Source: Bacteroides sp. (GTDB lineage: Bacteria; Bacteroidota; Bacteroidia; Bacteroidales; Muribaculaceae). From it: a stretch of 64,000 bases of DNA. The stretch covers positions 1 through 64,000 of the forward strand of contig JAAVDA010000012.1 in NCBI GenBank assembly GCA_014802045.1, given 5' to 3'. The notes beneath the pieces are model-generated. The model saw only the letters and a program-made list of their open reading frames with translations. It was not told the origin of the DNA and searched no databases. The translations under genes were made by a program, and so were the position numbers. This document shows positions 8,393 through 16,745 of the stretch, in pieces (the stretch's first letter is position 1; every line of letters begins with the position of its first letter).

Positions 8393-10420
8393 TTACCAGT
8401 CGCATTCCACGAATTCAAATTTGCCTTTGCCTACAACCTTAAACTTGATGGTGTAGGGGGTGGTGGTGCCGGTGTAGGCTGAGAAGTTGATGGTGTAGAA
8501 CACGTCAAGTCCGGGCATCACATCGGCATCGGGATGGAGGGCGCTGAGGGCGCCTGGCATCACTTCGGTCTCGAAACGCTTTTTCATGGCTGCCACAATC
8601 TGGTCGTCGGTCATGTCGGCATAGCCGGCGGCATATTGGGTGCGTGCGGCTGAGGGGCGGAGGTCGACGTTGCCTTGATAGGCAGATGTGCCGGAGTAGT
8701 ATTCGTTGTTGCCGTAGGAGGTGACGTAGGTTGCTCCGGTGGGTGTGTCGATGTTGTTTTTAACCCAGTCGACGCAGGCTTGGAAATAGAGTGTGCTGAG
8801 GGGCTGGCTTCTTCCGGCGGGGAGGGTTATGGTGACGTTGGGGTCGTAGATCCATTTACCGCCGGTGCGGACAAACTGTGCGGTCTGGGTTGTGACTCCA
8901 TTGTCGGCAATCCATCCGGTGCCGTCAAATTTGTAGGCGTCGCAGCGTACGGTTGTGGTGGAGGAAGCGTAGTAGAAGTAGACCACGAGCTTGGTGTCGC
9001 CCTCGGCGGCATAGGGGAATGTGCGGCTGAGGTAGATGGGGAGCATTGTGGCGGGAGCTTCGTCTGAGAGGTTGTCGTAGCGCTGTCCCATGAGCTGATA
9101 GTCGGCATGGGATAGGATGGTGTAGCGGGTGTCGGCGCTCCATTTGCTGCCGTTGAATGAGTAGACGGCGTTAACGTTGTCGGAAGCTACGGTCACGGCG
9201 CGGCTTTGTGCTGCGGTGGTGGTTGCGGTGGCTTTCGCGGTTGCTGAGCCTACTTTGGTAACAATGGTGTTGAGGTATTTGCCTTTGCTTGCGATGGCCA
9301 CGACATAGCCTTCGACAGTGACGGTTTCGCCGTCGGTGAAGAGGCTTTTGGTTTCGTCGGATGCTCCGTAGGGGCTGAGCTGTACGGAGGTGCCGTCGAG
9401 GGCGATGTTGATGTAGTTGCCGGAGACGGATACTTTGCCGGTGAAGCGGGCGTAAACAGGCCAGATGGGAGTGGTTGTTTTGGCGAGCGCATCGATTTCG
9501 GCGGCGGTCATCGCTTTGGGTTCGGGATAGGTGACCTCACGGGAGCCGCTCAGAGTGGCGTCGGCGCCACGGGCTATCTGGTAGCCGTTGTTGTAGGTGT
9601 CGATGGTGGAGTTAATGACCACCTGGTCGCCTATCTTGAGGTCGGCATTGTTTGAGGGGGAATAGACAAAGACGGTGCCGGCTTCGTCGGCCACTACGGG
9701 ACCCTGAGTGGAGGTGGCCACGACATATCCGTTGATAGTGATGTCGTCGCCCTTGGCGGGGGAGCCGGTGAGCACGTTGGAGAGGGGGAACTCGGGGGTG
9801 TCGGGCTCGGCCGGGGCTGTAAACACAGGGTCGGTCTGTGAGGTCTGATAGTTGACAATCACCACGTCTCCGCTCTCGGCGTCGGGGTAGGCCTCGGCAA
9901 GAATGGAGGGGAGTGATGCGGCGGCGGTGTGGGAGGGTGCGAAGGCGGGGGTGTAGTTGTTGTCGCTTCCCCAGACTTTCTGATAGTCTTCGTCGGTGAC
10001 GGTGTATCGGAGGGCATTGACGGCTTCTGTCATTCCGGTCGGGAGTGCATCGGCTATGCGGTAAGTGAGTTTCACCGAGGATCCGTCGGATAGGGTGAAG
10101 TAGGGGAACTTCGGGTCGGAGAAGAGAGCGGGGGCGTAGTCGCGGGGTGAGATTTCCTCAGTGAAATATCCTTGTGTGCCCACCGCTGCAAGAGCGGCCT
10201 TGAGGGCATCGCCGGCGAGAGCCTTGTTGGTGGCATTGTCGGCTATGATTTTGTAGTCGTTGGGTGTGAGGGTGTATTCGATGGCCTGCTCATTGGTGAT
10301 GGCGGGTTCTTCAAATCCCTCAAGCTCATGGTCGTTCCACGAGTTGTCGTCGCAGGCGGACAGTATGGCTGGCAGGGCGGCAATTATGACCGCGCGGCTT
10401 ATATATCTGTTGATTTTCAT
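8393..10420 (-). CDS. large surface lipoprotein with repeated units, TonB-receptor partner
   Basis: A 675-residue lipoprotein: hydrophobic signal with lipobox LSAC (Cys23). I do not recognise a named family. Reading the protein shows three related units, at about residues 49-122, 139-191 and 432-484. Each starts Y-x-[LV]-x-x-x-DY and ends with FP or YP, an acidic/glycine turn and a V-x-Y strand. Between units two and three are two beta-rich segments (about 217-290 and 323-390) resembling OB folds, each with a G-Y-V-V-A strand. It lies 13 bases downstream of a TonB-dependent receptor gene, so it probably sits at the cell surface as the receptor's binding partner, as SusD does for SusC, but it is not SusD-like. 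Confidence 0.75.
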   Translation of the reverse strand: MKINRYISRAVIIAALPAILSACDDNSWNDHELEGFEEPAITNEQAIEYTLTPNDYKIIADNATNKALAGDALKAALAAVGTQGYFTEEISPRDYAPALFSDPKFPYFTLSDGSSVKLTYRIADALPTGMTEAVNALRYTVTDEDYQKVWGSDNNYTPAFAPSHTAAASLPSILAEAYPDAESGDVVIVNYQTSQTDPVFTAPAEPDTPEFPLSNVLTGSPAKGDDITINGYVVATSTQGPVVADEAGTVFVYSPSNNADLKIGDQVVINSTIDTYNNGYQIARGADATLSGSREVTYPEPKAMTAAEIDALAKTTTPIWPVYARFTGKVSVSGNYINIALDGTSVQLSPYGASDETKSLFTDGETVTVEGYVVAIASKGKYLNTIVTKVGSATAKATATTTAAQSRAVTVASDNVNAVYSFNGSKWSADTRYTILSHADYQLMGQRYDNLSDEAPATMLPIYLSRTFPYAAEGDTKLVVYFYYASSTTTVRCDAYKFDGTGWIADNGVTTQTAQFVRTGGKWIYDPNVTITLPAGRSQPLSTLYFQACVDWVKNNIDTPTGATYVTSYGNNEYYSGTSAYQGNVDLRPSAARTQYAAGYADMTDDQIVAAMKKRFETEVMPGALSALHPDADVMPGLDVFYTINFSAYTGTTTPYTIKFKVVGKGKFEFVECDW

Positions 10421-10433
10421 TATTCGGAGTGGA

Positions 10434-13190
10434 TTAGAAGTTTATTTTGAGCTTCACGCTGTAGGTGCGTCCGAAAGTGTAGAAGACTCGGTTGGCGTTC
10501 ATCCATGTGCCTTCGGCACCGAGAGGAGTCTGTGCCTGGGTCACGTAGTTGTAGTTGCAGAGGTTGTTGACGTTGCCATAGATGGTGGCGTTGATTCCTC
10601 CGAGGTCAAAGTTGTAGCTTGCGCTCATATCGAGCATATTTCCCCAGGGAATTCTCCAGGGTGTGCCGGGTTTGAGCACGGAGCCGTTCTGGAGGCTTGA
10701 GGATGTGAGGTTGATGTCGGAGTAGTTGCGTGCGTAGATGGTCCAGTCGGCACCGATGCGGAATCCTTTGAAGGGCTTGAATGTGGCTCCGAGGGCAGCG
10801 GTGGTCTGGGCTGAGCCGCTCACCTTGACGCCTTTCTGTTCGAGGGTGGCGCTGAGATGGTCTGGTGCGAGGATGCCAGAGGCGATGGTGCCGTCGAGAG
10901 CTGAGAGCGGGGCACCGTTCTGGTTGTAGAAATATCCGGTGGCGTTAGAGTCCCACTGCCAGTCGCCCAGAGAGAGCATGGCGTCAAATTCAGCCCATTT
11001 CACGGGTTTATATTTGGCATTGATTTCTATGCCCATATGGCGAGCGTCGACACCAGACATGGCGAAGTAATAGTAGTTGGAGCCGTCTTTTGCACGGGAG
11101 GGGTCGATCTGTTCGCCTTTAGACATGGTGCGGTCCATCCATTTGGTGTAGTATGCGTTGAGTTCTACGGCGAGTTTCGGTGAGTGGAATCCGTAGCCGA
11201 TCTCAAACGAGCCAACCTTTTCGTTGAGAGCGTCGGGGTTGGTGATGTTGCTTCGCTGGGATGAGAGGAACACACCATAGCTGAAGAAGGGTGCGCGGGA
11301 GATGTAGCCACCGTTGAAGAACACGTTGTTGTGGGCGTCGATATTGTAGTTGACACCGCCTTTGATTGTGCCTCCGATGAAGTTTTTGGTTTCGGATCGG
11401 GAGTGTTCGGCGTCGTAGTAGTAGAAGTCTTTGCGCCAGTAGGTGTTGTTGTTGAGGGCTCCTGCAAGCACGAAGTTGAGCTTGCCTCCCATGATGGTGT
11501 ATTCTCCCTGGCCGTAGATGCCCTCCTGACAGGTGAAGCCGTCGTAGTTGCGGTTGACCACGTCGCCTACATGAAGCTTCTCGTAGACCCATTCGAGGTC
11601 GTTCTTGTTGTGGACGGCATTATTGTAGGGCTGGACATTGCTGCGGTTGGAGTTGTCGATATAATATTCGCCTCCAAAAAGGTCGGAGATTTCGGTCTTG
11701 TGGTGTCCCACATAGTAGCGGAGGTCAAGACCGCCGGTGATGTTGATGCGCTGTCCGTTGGAGAGGTCAATGCGCTTTTTGTAGGATGAGATGAGGCCGT
11801 AAGTCTCGTGGGAGTTGAGCTGCTTGCCGATAACCATGTTGGAACCTGTGGTCGACTCGGCGTTCATGCGCTCTACGGCTGCATAGTCATAGTATCCTTC
11901 GGGGGTGCGGAACTGCATGTTGAGCACGCCGTCGCTGGCTCCGTACCATGAGGAGCTGTAGCTGGTCTGTGAGCCGTCGGAGTTGTAGACCGTGCGTCCG
12001 AGACCGGTGCGTCCGCCGCCGGAAGTGATTGAGGCGTAGACGGAGGTGGAGAGCGACTGGGTGTGGTCTATCTGCCAGATGTGGTTGAGAGCGAGCTGAG
12101 GCTTATGGTAGAAGTTGTGGTTTGAGTTGTAGACCTTGCCGTTTGAGCGGAAGCCGTAGGTTGGGTTGTAGCGGTAGGGGCTTTCACCCTGCATGTAGTC
12201 GCGCACATCCTGCCATCCTTCGATTGTGAGGCCGTTGTTATAGTTTCGCTGGTCGTGCCATTGGGGTGAGCCGAATCCGGTGAATCCTATCTGGTGGCTG
12301 TCGTTGATACGCTTTGTGACGTTGATAAACCAGGAGTAGGCTTCGTAGGCAGTGCCCTGCACATATCCTTCGGCCCATTTGCGTGATCCGAGCACTGTTA
12401 CCGCCCAGCCGTTTTTCATCATTCCGGTGGAGAGTTTCACTCCGATCTGGTTGAGGCCGTCGTTGCCCATTCCATACCAGAGGCTTCCTCCTTTTTCCAC
12501 GTCGATTGTGCGGGTGGTGATATTGATGGTGCCTCCGATTGAGGGAGTGGAGACGATTGTGGCTCCGAGACCGCGCTGGGTCTGAATGTTGGATGCTACG
12601 TCTGAAAGGTTGGTCCAGTTGCTCATGTAGACGCCGCCCCATTCCATATCGTTGACGGGGATACCGTTGATGAGCATGGCTACATTTTCGCTCTGGAAGC
12701 CGCGCATGCGGGTTTTCGCATCGCCGAAGCCTCCACCTTCGCTGCGGGTGTAGACGCCCGGGGTGGTCTTGAGCACTTCGAGGAGTTCCTGGTTGCCGAG
12801 CTTGAATTCGATATTGTCTGCCGAGATGGTAGACATGGCCACGGGTGTCTCGCGGGTTTTACCGATAGACTGGGTTACGACCACGTCTTTGAGCACCTTG
12901 GCGTCTACTTCAAGGCGGATTATGCCCATGTCGGCTGCCGGGGTGAGCTCAACGGGTTTGTAGCCGATCACTGAGATGCGGATTGTTTTGGTGGACTGAG
13001 GCACTGTGAGAGTGAACTGTCCGTCGAGATCGGTGGATGTGGCTATAGATGTGCCGGGCACAGCTACAGTCGCACCAATCATGGGTTCGTCGATTTCGTC
13101 GACAACTGTTCCGGTGCATTTGATGTCTGCGGCGATGGCACTCACACAGGCCAGCCACATCACACCGGCCAAGAGAAATAGTCTCTTCAT
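10434..13190 (-). CDS. TonB-dependent outer membrane receptor
   Basis: A 918-residue TonB-dependent receptor. In order: signal peptide (about 1-21), carboxypeptidase-regulatory-like beta domain (about 25-95, with GTVVDEIDEPMIGATV), plug domain (about 115-225, with RMRGFQSENVAMLINGIPVN and GGTINITTRT), then a 22-strand-type barrel ending in an aromatic residue (VKLKINF). It lacks the extended SusC N-terminal signature, so it belongs to the general TonB receptor group. The substrate is unknown. Promoter at 13279-13309; co-transcribed with the downstream lipoprotein. Confidence 0.92.
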   Translation of the reverse strand: MKRLFLLAGVMWLACVSAIAADIKCTGTVVDEIDEPMIGATVAVPGTSIATSTDLDGQFTLTVPQSTKTIRISVIGYKPVELTPAADMGIIRLEVDAKVLKDVVVTQSIGKTRETPVAMSTISADNIEFKLGNQELLEVLKTTPGVYTRSEGGGFGDAKTRMRGFQSENVAMLINGIPVNDMEWGGVYMSNWTNLSDVASNIQTQRGLGATIVSTPSIGGTINITTRTIDVEKGGSLWYGMGNDGLNQIGVKLSTGMMKNGWAVTVLGSRKWAEGYVQGTAYEAYSWFINVTKRINDSHQIGFTGFGSPQWHDQRNYNNGLTIEGWQDVRDYMQGESPYRYNPTYGFRSNGKVYNSNHNFYHKPQLALNHIWQIDHTQSLSTSVYASITSGGGRTGLGRTVYNSDGSQTSYSSSWYGASDGVLNMQFRTPEGYYDYAAVERMNAESTTGSNMVIGKQLNSHETYGLISSYKKRIDLSNGQRINITGGLDLRYYVGHHKTEISDLFGGEYYIDNSNRSNVQPYNNAVHNKNDLEWVYEKLHVGDVVNRNYDGFTCQEGIYGQGEYTIMGGKLNFVLAGALNNNTYWRKDFYYYDAEHSRSETKNFIGGTIKGGVNYNIDAHNNVFFNGGYISRAPFFSYGVFLSSQRSNITNPDALNEKVGSFEIGYGFHSPKLAVELNAYYTKWMDRTMSKGEQIDPSRAKDGSNYYYFAMSGVDARHMGIEINAKYKPVKWAEFDAMLSLGDWQWDSNATGYFYNQNGAPLSALDGTIASGILAPDHLSATLEQKGVKVSGSAQTTAALGATFKPFKGFRIGADWTIYARNYSDINLTSSSLQNGSVLKPGTPWRIPWGNMLDMSASYNFDLGGINATIYGNVNNLCNYNYVTQAQTPLGAEGTWMNANRVFYTFGRTYSVKLKINF

Positions 13191-13278
13191 AGCGGATATT
13201 ACTTGGTTATTGGTTGATTGGTATGTGGTTATATATCATCTATGGCGAAATGGGGTTTTGCGGCTCCATTTCACGCTG

Positions 13279-13309
13279 CAAATTTACGTTAAAAATCCCA
13301 AATTACCAA
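13279..13309 (-). promoter_or_regulatory. promoter of the TonB receptor operon
   Basis: On the minus strand: TTG (13309-13307), 20 bases, TAAATTTG (13286-13279). The predicted leader is about 80 bases long. Confidence 0.65.
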
Positions 13310-13359
13310 TATCCGCAGGGGAGGAGAGTGTGGTGGAGTGATGAGGGGATTATGGAGGC

Positions 13360-13394
13360 AAAAAAAGTCCCCGCCGCTTGTGAGCGACAGGGGC
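13360..13394 (-). terminator. terminator of the GH109-type gene
   Basis: On the minus strand a GC-rich stem (GCCCCTGTCGCT with AGCGGCGGGGAC, loop CACA) is followed by a T7 run at 13366-13360. Confidence 0.75.
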
Positions 13395-13421
13395 TTTCTA
13401 ATGAGTTGTGGGGGAGTAGCC

Positions 13422-15074
13422 TTATTTTGTGGCTTTCTCAATCTGTGCTTTAGCCTTGGCGAGAGCCTTGTCGTAGGCTTTCTGAGCTTTGGCCTTCTGC
13501 TTGGGATCAGCCTGCTGCACCTTGTCATAGAGGGCCCAGAGGTTGTTGGCTTCTACGGCTGCTTTCTGAGCAGCGGTATAGGCTTCGGCCTTCTGCTCGG
13601 CGGCTTTTTCGTCGGCTTCGGATGCATAGGCGTGCTTATAGCCTTTCACGTCGTTCCAGTGGCCGCGTGTGAAGTCGGGGAACGCTACGGCAGCAGAGTT
13701 ATTGTCCATGGAGAGTGAGCCGAGTTCGGCGAGTGAGCACCATTCGGCGAGGTCATAGACGTCCATGTCGAGGGGCAGACCGTTCTGGAGGCAGTAGACC
13801 ATACGTGCGTCCATGAAGAAGTCCATACCACCGTGACCGCCAACTTTCTTGGCGAGTTCGCCGTATTTGGTGATGATGGGGTGACGGTATTTTTCGCGGA
13901 GAGCCTGCATCTCTTCTTTGGGCATGAAGCCGTGAGATGAGAGATTGTCGACTTTGGGAGCGTTGCCGGTGGCTTTGAGCTGTTCGGCGTCGATGGCGAA
14001 GCCTTCGATGGGGTATTTGTTGGCGAAGCCTTTTGTGCCGGTGAGCTGATAGAGGCGGTTGTAGGGCTGGGGATTCATAACGTCGTGCTGAATCTCAACT
14101 ACTTTGCCGTTGGCTGTGCGCATGAGGGTGGTGGTGTGGTCACCGTTGCGGTAGTCAGTGCATTCCTTCCCGGTCTTCTTCTCCACATATTCCTTGCCGT
14201 GTGAGCTCTTGGTGTCCATGGCGGTGAGGGTTGTGAAGCGGTCGCCGCGGTGGATGTCGAGCACCTGTGCAACCGGGCCGAGGCCGTGGGTGGCATAGAC
14301 GTCACCACGGTTTTCCATGTTATATTTCATGCGCCATCCGAGCTGGTCGGGGTCGGTGTCGGGGTTCTTCCAGTAGTAATCCCAGAAGTCGTCGAGGTTG
14401 TGGATATATGCACCCTGTGCGCGGAGCACTTCGCCGAGCACTCCCTGCTGAGCCATGTTGAGCGCGTCGAGCTCAAACCAGTCGTAGCAGCAGTTTTCGA
14501 GAATCATGCAGTGCTTGCGGTTTTTCTCAGAAAGGTTGATGAGTTCCCAGCACTGTTCGAGGTTCATGGCCGAGGGAACTTCGATGGCGGTGTTCTTACC
14601 ATTTTCGAGGGCGCATTTTGCCACGGGGAAGTGGTGGTCCCAGTCGGTGGCCACATACACGAGGTCAATATCGTCGCGCTTGCAGAGCTCTTCATAGCCA
14701 TTTTCGCCGGAATAAACTGCGGCGGGCATGAGGCCGGCTTCCTTGAGGTATTTCTGGCAGCGTTCGGCGCGTTCGGGCTCGTAGTCGCAGAGAGCCACGA
14801 TTTCAACGCCGGGGATGTGGGTGAAACGCTGCACGGCTCCGGGGCCACGCATGCCGAGGCCAACGAAAGCCACTCTCACCTTGTCCATCTTGGGGACAGT
14901 GAGACCGAGGGCGGATTCCTGACCGGCCTCGCGCTCGGGGGTGTCGACCACGATTGTTCCTTTGTCCCAATGCCACTTGGTGGATGGCGAGAGAGACTGG
15001 GCGCCGATAGTCTGCGATCCGGCAATAACGGCCGCGCAGGCAAGGAGTGCGCCAAAGATTCGGTTAATTCTCAT
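13422..15074 (-). CDS. secreted Gfo/Idh/MocA-fold protein, GH109-like (alpha-N-acetylgalactosaminidase)
   Basis: A 550-residue protein with a signal peptide (about 1-25, ending IGAQ). It has an NAD-binding Rossmann domain (VRVAFVGLGMRGPGAV, then ALCDYEPERAERC) and a C-terminal oxidoreductase-fold domain with GGHGGMDFFMD. This combination is typical of GH109 enzymes, which cleave alpha-linked N-acetylgalactosamine by an NAD-dependent redox mechanism. The last 60 residues are an Ala/Lys-rich helix beyond the usual enzyme end, perhaps a coiled coil. It is divergent from a sugar-kinase-like gene, which fits GalNAc release and capture. Plain Gfo/Idh/MocA dehydrogenase is the alternative. Confidence 0.75.
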   Translation of the reverse strand: MRINRIFGALLACAAVIAGSQTIGAQSLSPSTKWHWDKGTIVVDTPEREAGQESALGLTVPKMDKVRVAFVGLGMRGPGAVQRFTHIPGVEIVALCDYEPERAERCQKYLKEAGLMPAAVYSGENGYEELCKRDDIDLVYVATDWDHHFPVAKCALENGKNTAIEVPSAMNLEQCWELINLSEKNRKHCMILENCCYDWFELDALNMAQQGVLGEVLRAQGAYIHNLDDFWDYYWKNPDTDPDQLGWRMKYNMENRGDVYATHGLGPVAQVLDIHRGDRFTTLTAMDTKSSHGKEYVEKKTGKECTDYRNGDHTTTLMRTANGKVVEIQHDVMNPQPYNRLYQLTGTKGFANKYPIEGFAIDAEQLKATGNAPKVDNLSSHGFMPKEEMQALREKYRHPIITKYGELAKKVGGHGGMDFFMDARMVYCLQNGLPLDMDVYDLAEWCSLAELGSLSMDNNSAAVAFPDFTRGHWNDVKGYKHAYASEADEKAAEQKAEAYTAAQKAAVEANNLWALYDKVQQADPKQKAKAQKAYDKALAKAKAQIEKATK

Positions 15075-15163
15075 GATGAAATGATAGGTTTATTTTTGAG
15101 TGTTAAAGTTCGGTAATCGGATTAAATATGAGACTGAAGCTCTTGCGGGGGTCAATCGGTGGT

Positions 15164-15171
15164 CAAAGGTA
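15164..15171 (-). promoter_or_regulatory. -7 box of the GH109-type gene
   Basis: TACCTTTG on the minus strand (15171-15164), about 90 bases before the start at 15074. No clear -33 element was found. Confidence 0.5.
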
Positions 15172-15235
15172 GTCAATATTTTCCGAAAAAAAGCACTTTT
15201 GGCTGTAAAGGTGGTGTAAATCCCGAAAATATCCC

Positions 15236-15243
15236 TAAATTTG
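15236..15243 (+). promoter_or_regulatory. -7 box of the kinase-like gene
   Basis: TAAATTTG, about 37 bases before the ATG at 15281. It is divergent from the minus-strand box at 15164-15171; the two promoters share a 65-base region that could hold a common regulator site. Confidence 0.55.
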
Positions 15244-15280
15244 TGGAAATTTAATAAATACCATACTCAAAATAACCCGC

Positions 15281-16369
15281 ATGAAAGACTTCGACAAAAT
15301 AGTGAGTCAGTTTGACGTGAAAGGTACGGTAGACACCGTGAAACCTTTGGGCAACGGCCTTATCAACGACACTTATATCGTGCGCACAAGCGAGGAGGAT
15401 GCTCCCGACTATGTGTTGCAGCGCATCAATCACCATATCTTTACCGATGTGGATACTCTTCAGACCAATATCGCAGCCGTGACTTCTCATATCCGCCGCA
15501 AGCTTGAGGCAGCGGGGGCTGACGATATAGACCGCAAGGTGCTCACATTTATCCCGGTGAAGGGCGAAGATAAGACCTATTATTTCGATGGCGATTCCTA
15601 CTGGCGCATGATGGTGTTTATTCCGCGCGCTCACACTCTGGAGGCAGTCAATCCCGAGTCGTCAAGGTTTGCAGGCGAGGCTTTCGGTGAGTTTCAGGCC
15701 ATGCTTGTGGATATCGATGCCGATCTCAAGGAGAGCATTCCCGACTTTCACAATATGGAGTTTCGTCTCAAACAGCTCCATGATGCTGTGGCTGCCGATC
15801 CAGTGGGTCGCGTGAAAGAGGTGAAGCCTCTGCTCGACGAGCTTGAAAGCCGTGCGGAAGAGATGTGTAAGGCAGAACGGTTGTATCGTGAGGGTAAGTT
15901 GCCCAAACGTATATGCCATTGCGACACGAAAGTCAACAATATGATGTTTGATGAAGATGGGCGCATTCTCTGTGTGATAGACCTTGACACAGTTATGCCG
16001 TCGTTCATATTCAGCGACTATGGCGATTTTCTGCGCACCGGCGCCAACAAGCTTGCCGAGGATGACCCCAATATCGAAGGGGTGGAGTTTGACATGGATA
16101 TCTTCCGCGCGTTTACCGAAGGCTATCTTTCGTCGGCCCGTTCGTTTCTCACTCCGCTTGAAATAGAAAACCTGCCTTATGCCGCAGCCCTCTTCCCTTA
16201 TATGCAGGCTGTGCGTTTCCTCACCGATTATATAAACGGTGACACCTATTATAAGATAAAGTATCCGGAGCATAACCTCGTGAGAACTCGCAACCAGTTT
16301 AAGCTGCTGCAGAGCATAGAGGAGAAGACCCCCGAGATGCGCGAATTTATCGCCGCTCAGCTCGCTTGA
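15281..16369 (+). CDS. APH-family sugar kinase, N-acetylhexosamine 1-kinase-like
   Basis: A 362-residue member of the aminoglycoside phosphotransferase/choline kinase fold. The catalytic loop reads CHCDTKVNNMMFD (Brenner-type H-x-D-x-x-x-x-N) and is followed by the metal-binding VIDLDT and SDYGDFLR. The N-terminus GNGLINDTY is the nucleotide loop. The length and the HCDTKVNN motif are like NahK, which makes GalNAc-1-P or GlcNAc-1-P. The divergent GH109-type gene supports a GalNAc role (inference). Other APH-fold small-molecule kinases remain possible. Confidence 0.72.
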   Translation: MKDFDKIVSQFDVKGTVDTVKPLGNGLINDTYIVRTSEEDAPDYVLQRINHHIFTDVDTLQTNIAAVTSHIRRKLEAAGADDIDRKVLTFIPVKGEDKTYYFDGDSYWRMMVFIPRAHTLEAVNPESSRFAGEAFGEFQAMLVDIDADLKESIPDFHNMEFRLKQLHDAVAADPVGRVKEVKPLLDELESRAEEMCKAERLYREGKLPKRICHCDTKVNNMMFDEDGRILCVIDLDTVMPSFIFSDYGDFLRTGANKLAEDDPNIEGVEFDMDIFRAFTEGYLSSARSFLTPLEIENLPYAAALFPYMQAVRFLTDYINGDTYYKIKYPEHNLVRTRNQFKLLQSIEEKTPEMREFIAAQLA

Positions 16370-16392
16370 TATCATACACAATTATATAAATC

Positions 16393-16430
16393 AGGGCGCA
16401 TGACTTCTATTAGTTATGCGCTCTGTTTGT
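16393..16430 (+). terminator. terminator of the kinase-like gene
   Basis: AGGGCGCAT (16393-16401) pairs with ATGCGCTCT (16416-16424, one G-U pair), followed by GTTTGTTTT. Confidence 0.7.
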
Positions 16431-16520
16431 TTTAGCTTGATGCGTGATTTAGGTTGAGCGATAGCGATACCAAAGGATTATTTCTGCGGCGAAGGCGCTT
16501 CGGGAGGAGAAACGGTGGGC

Positions 16521-16640
16521 AATAATGTGTCCTGCCGGGACACATTGCGTCCCCTATAGGCTTACCCCGGGGGGGCGGACAATCCCGCCTCTCCGGGCCG
16601 CGGGGGCGGTGCATGCGGGCTTCATCCCGGAGGCGACGCG
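16521..16640. repeat. dispersed palindromic repeat, copy B
   Basis: Palindrome TGTGTCCTGCCGGGACACA (16526-16544, one mismatch), then CCCCTATAGGCTTACCCCGG, GCGGACAATCCCGCC and CTCCGGGCC. These are the same ordered blocks as copy A at 5487. It fills the convergent gap between the kinase-like gene and rpsA. Confidence 0.8.
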
Positions 16641-16657
16641 CGTGGGGCGGGGTGGTG

Positions 16658-16698
16658 AAAAAAAGTGCGGGCAGCGCCGGGGTTGCCGGGCTGCCCGC
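16658..16698 (-). terminator. terminator of rpsA
   Basis: On the minus strand GCGGGCAGC (16698-16690) pairs with GCTGCCCGC (16675-16667), followed by ACTTTTTTT. Confidence 0.8.
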
Positions 16699-16745
16699 TG
16701 TGGGTGAAGGGGTCTGCGGTTTATGGCAGACTCTTTATCGGTTTA

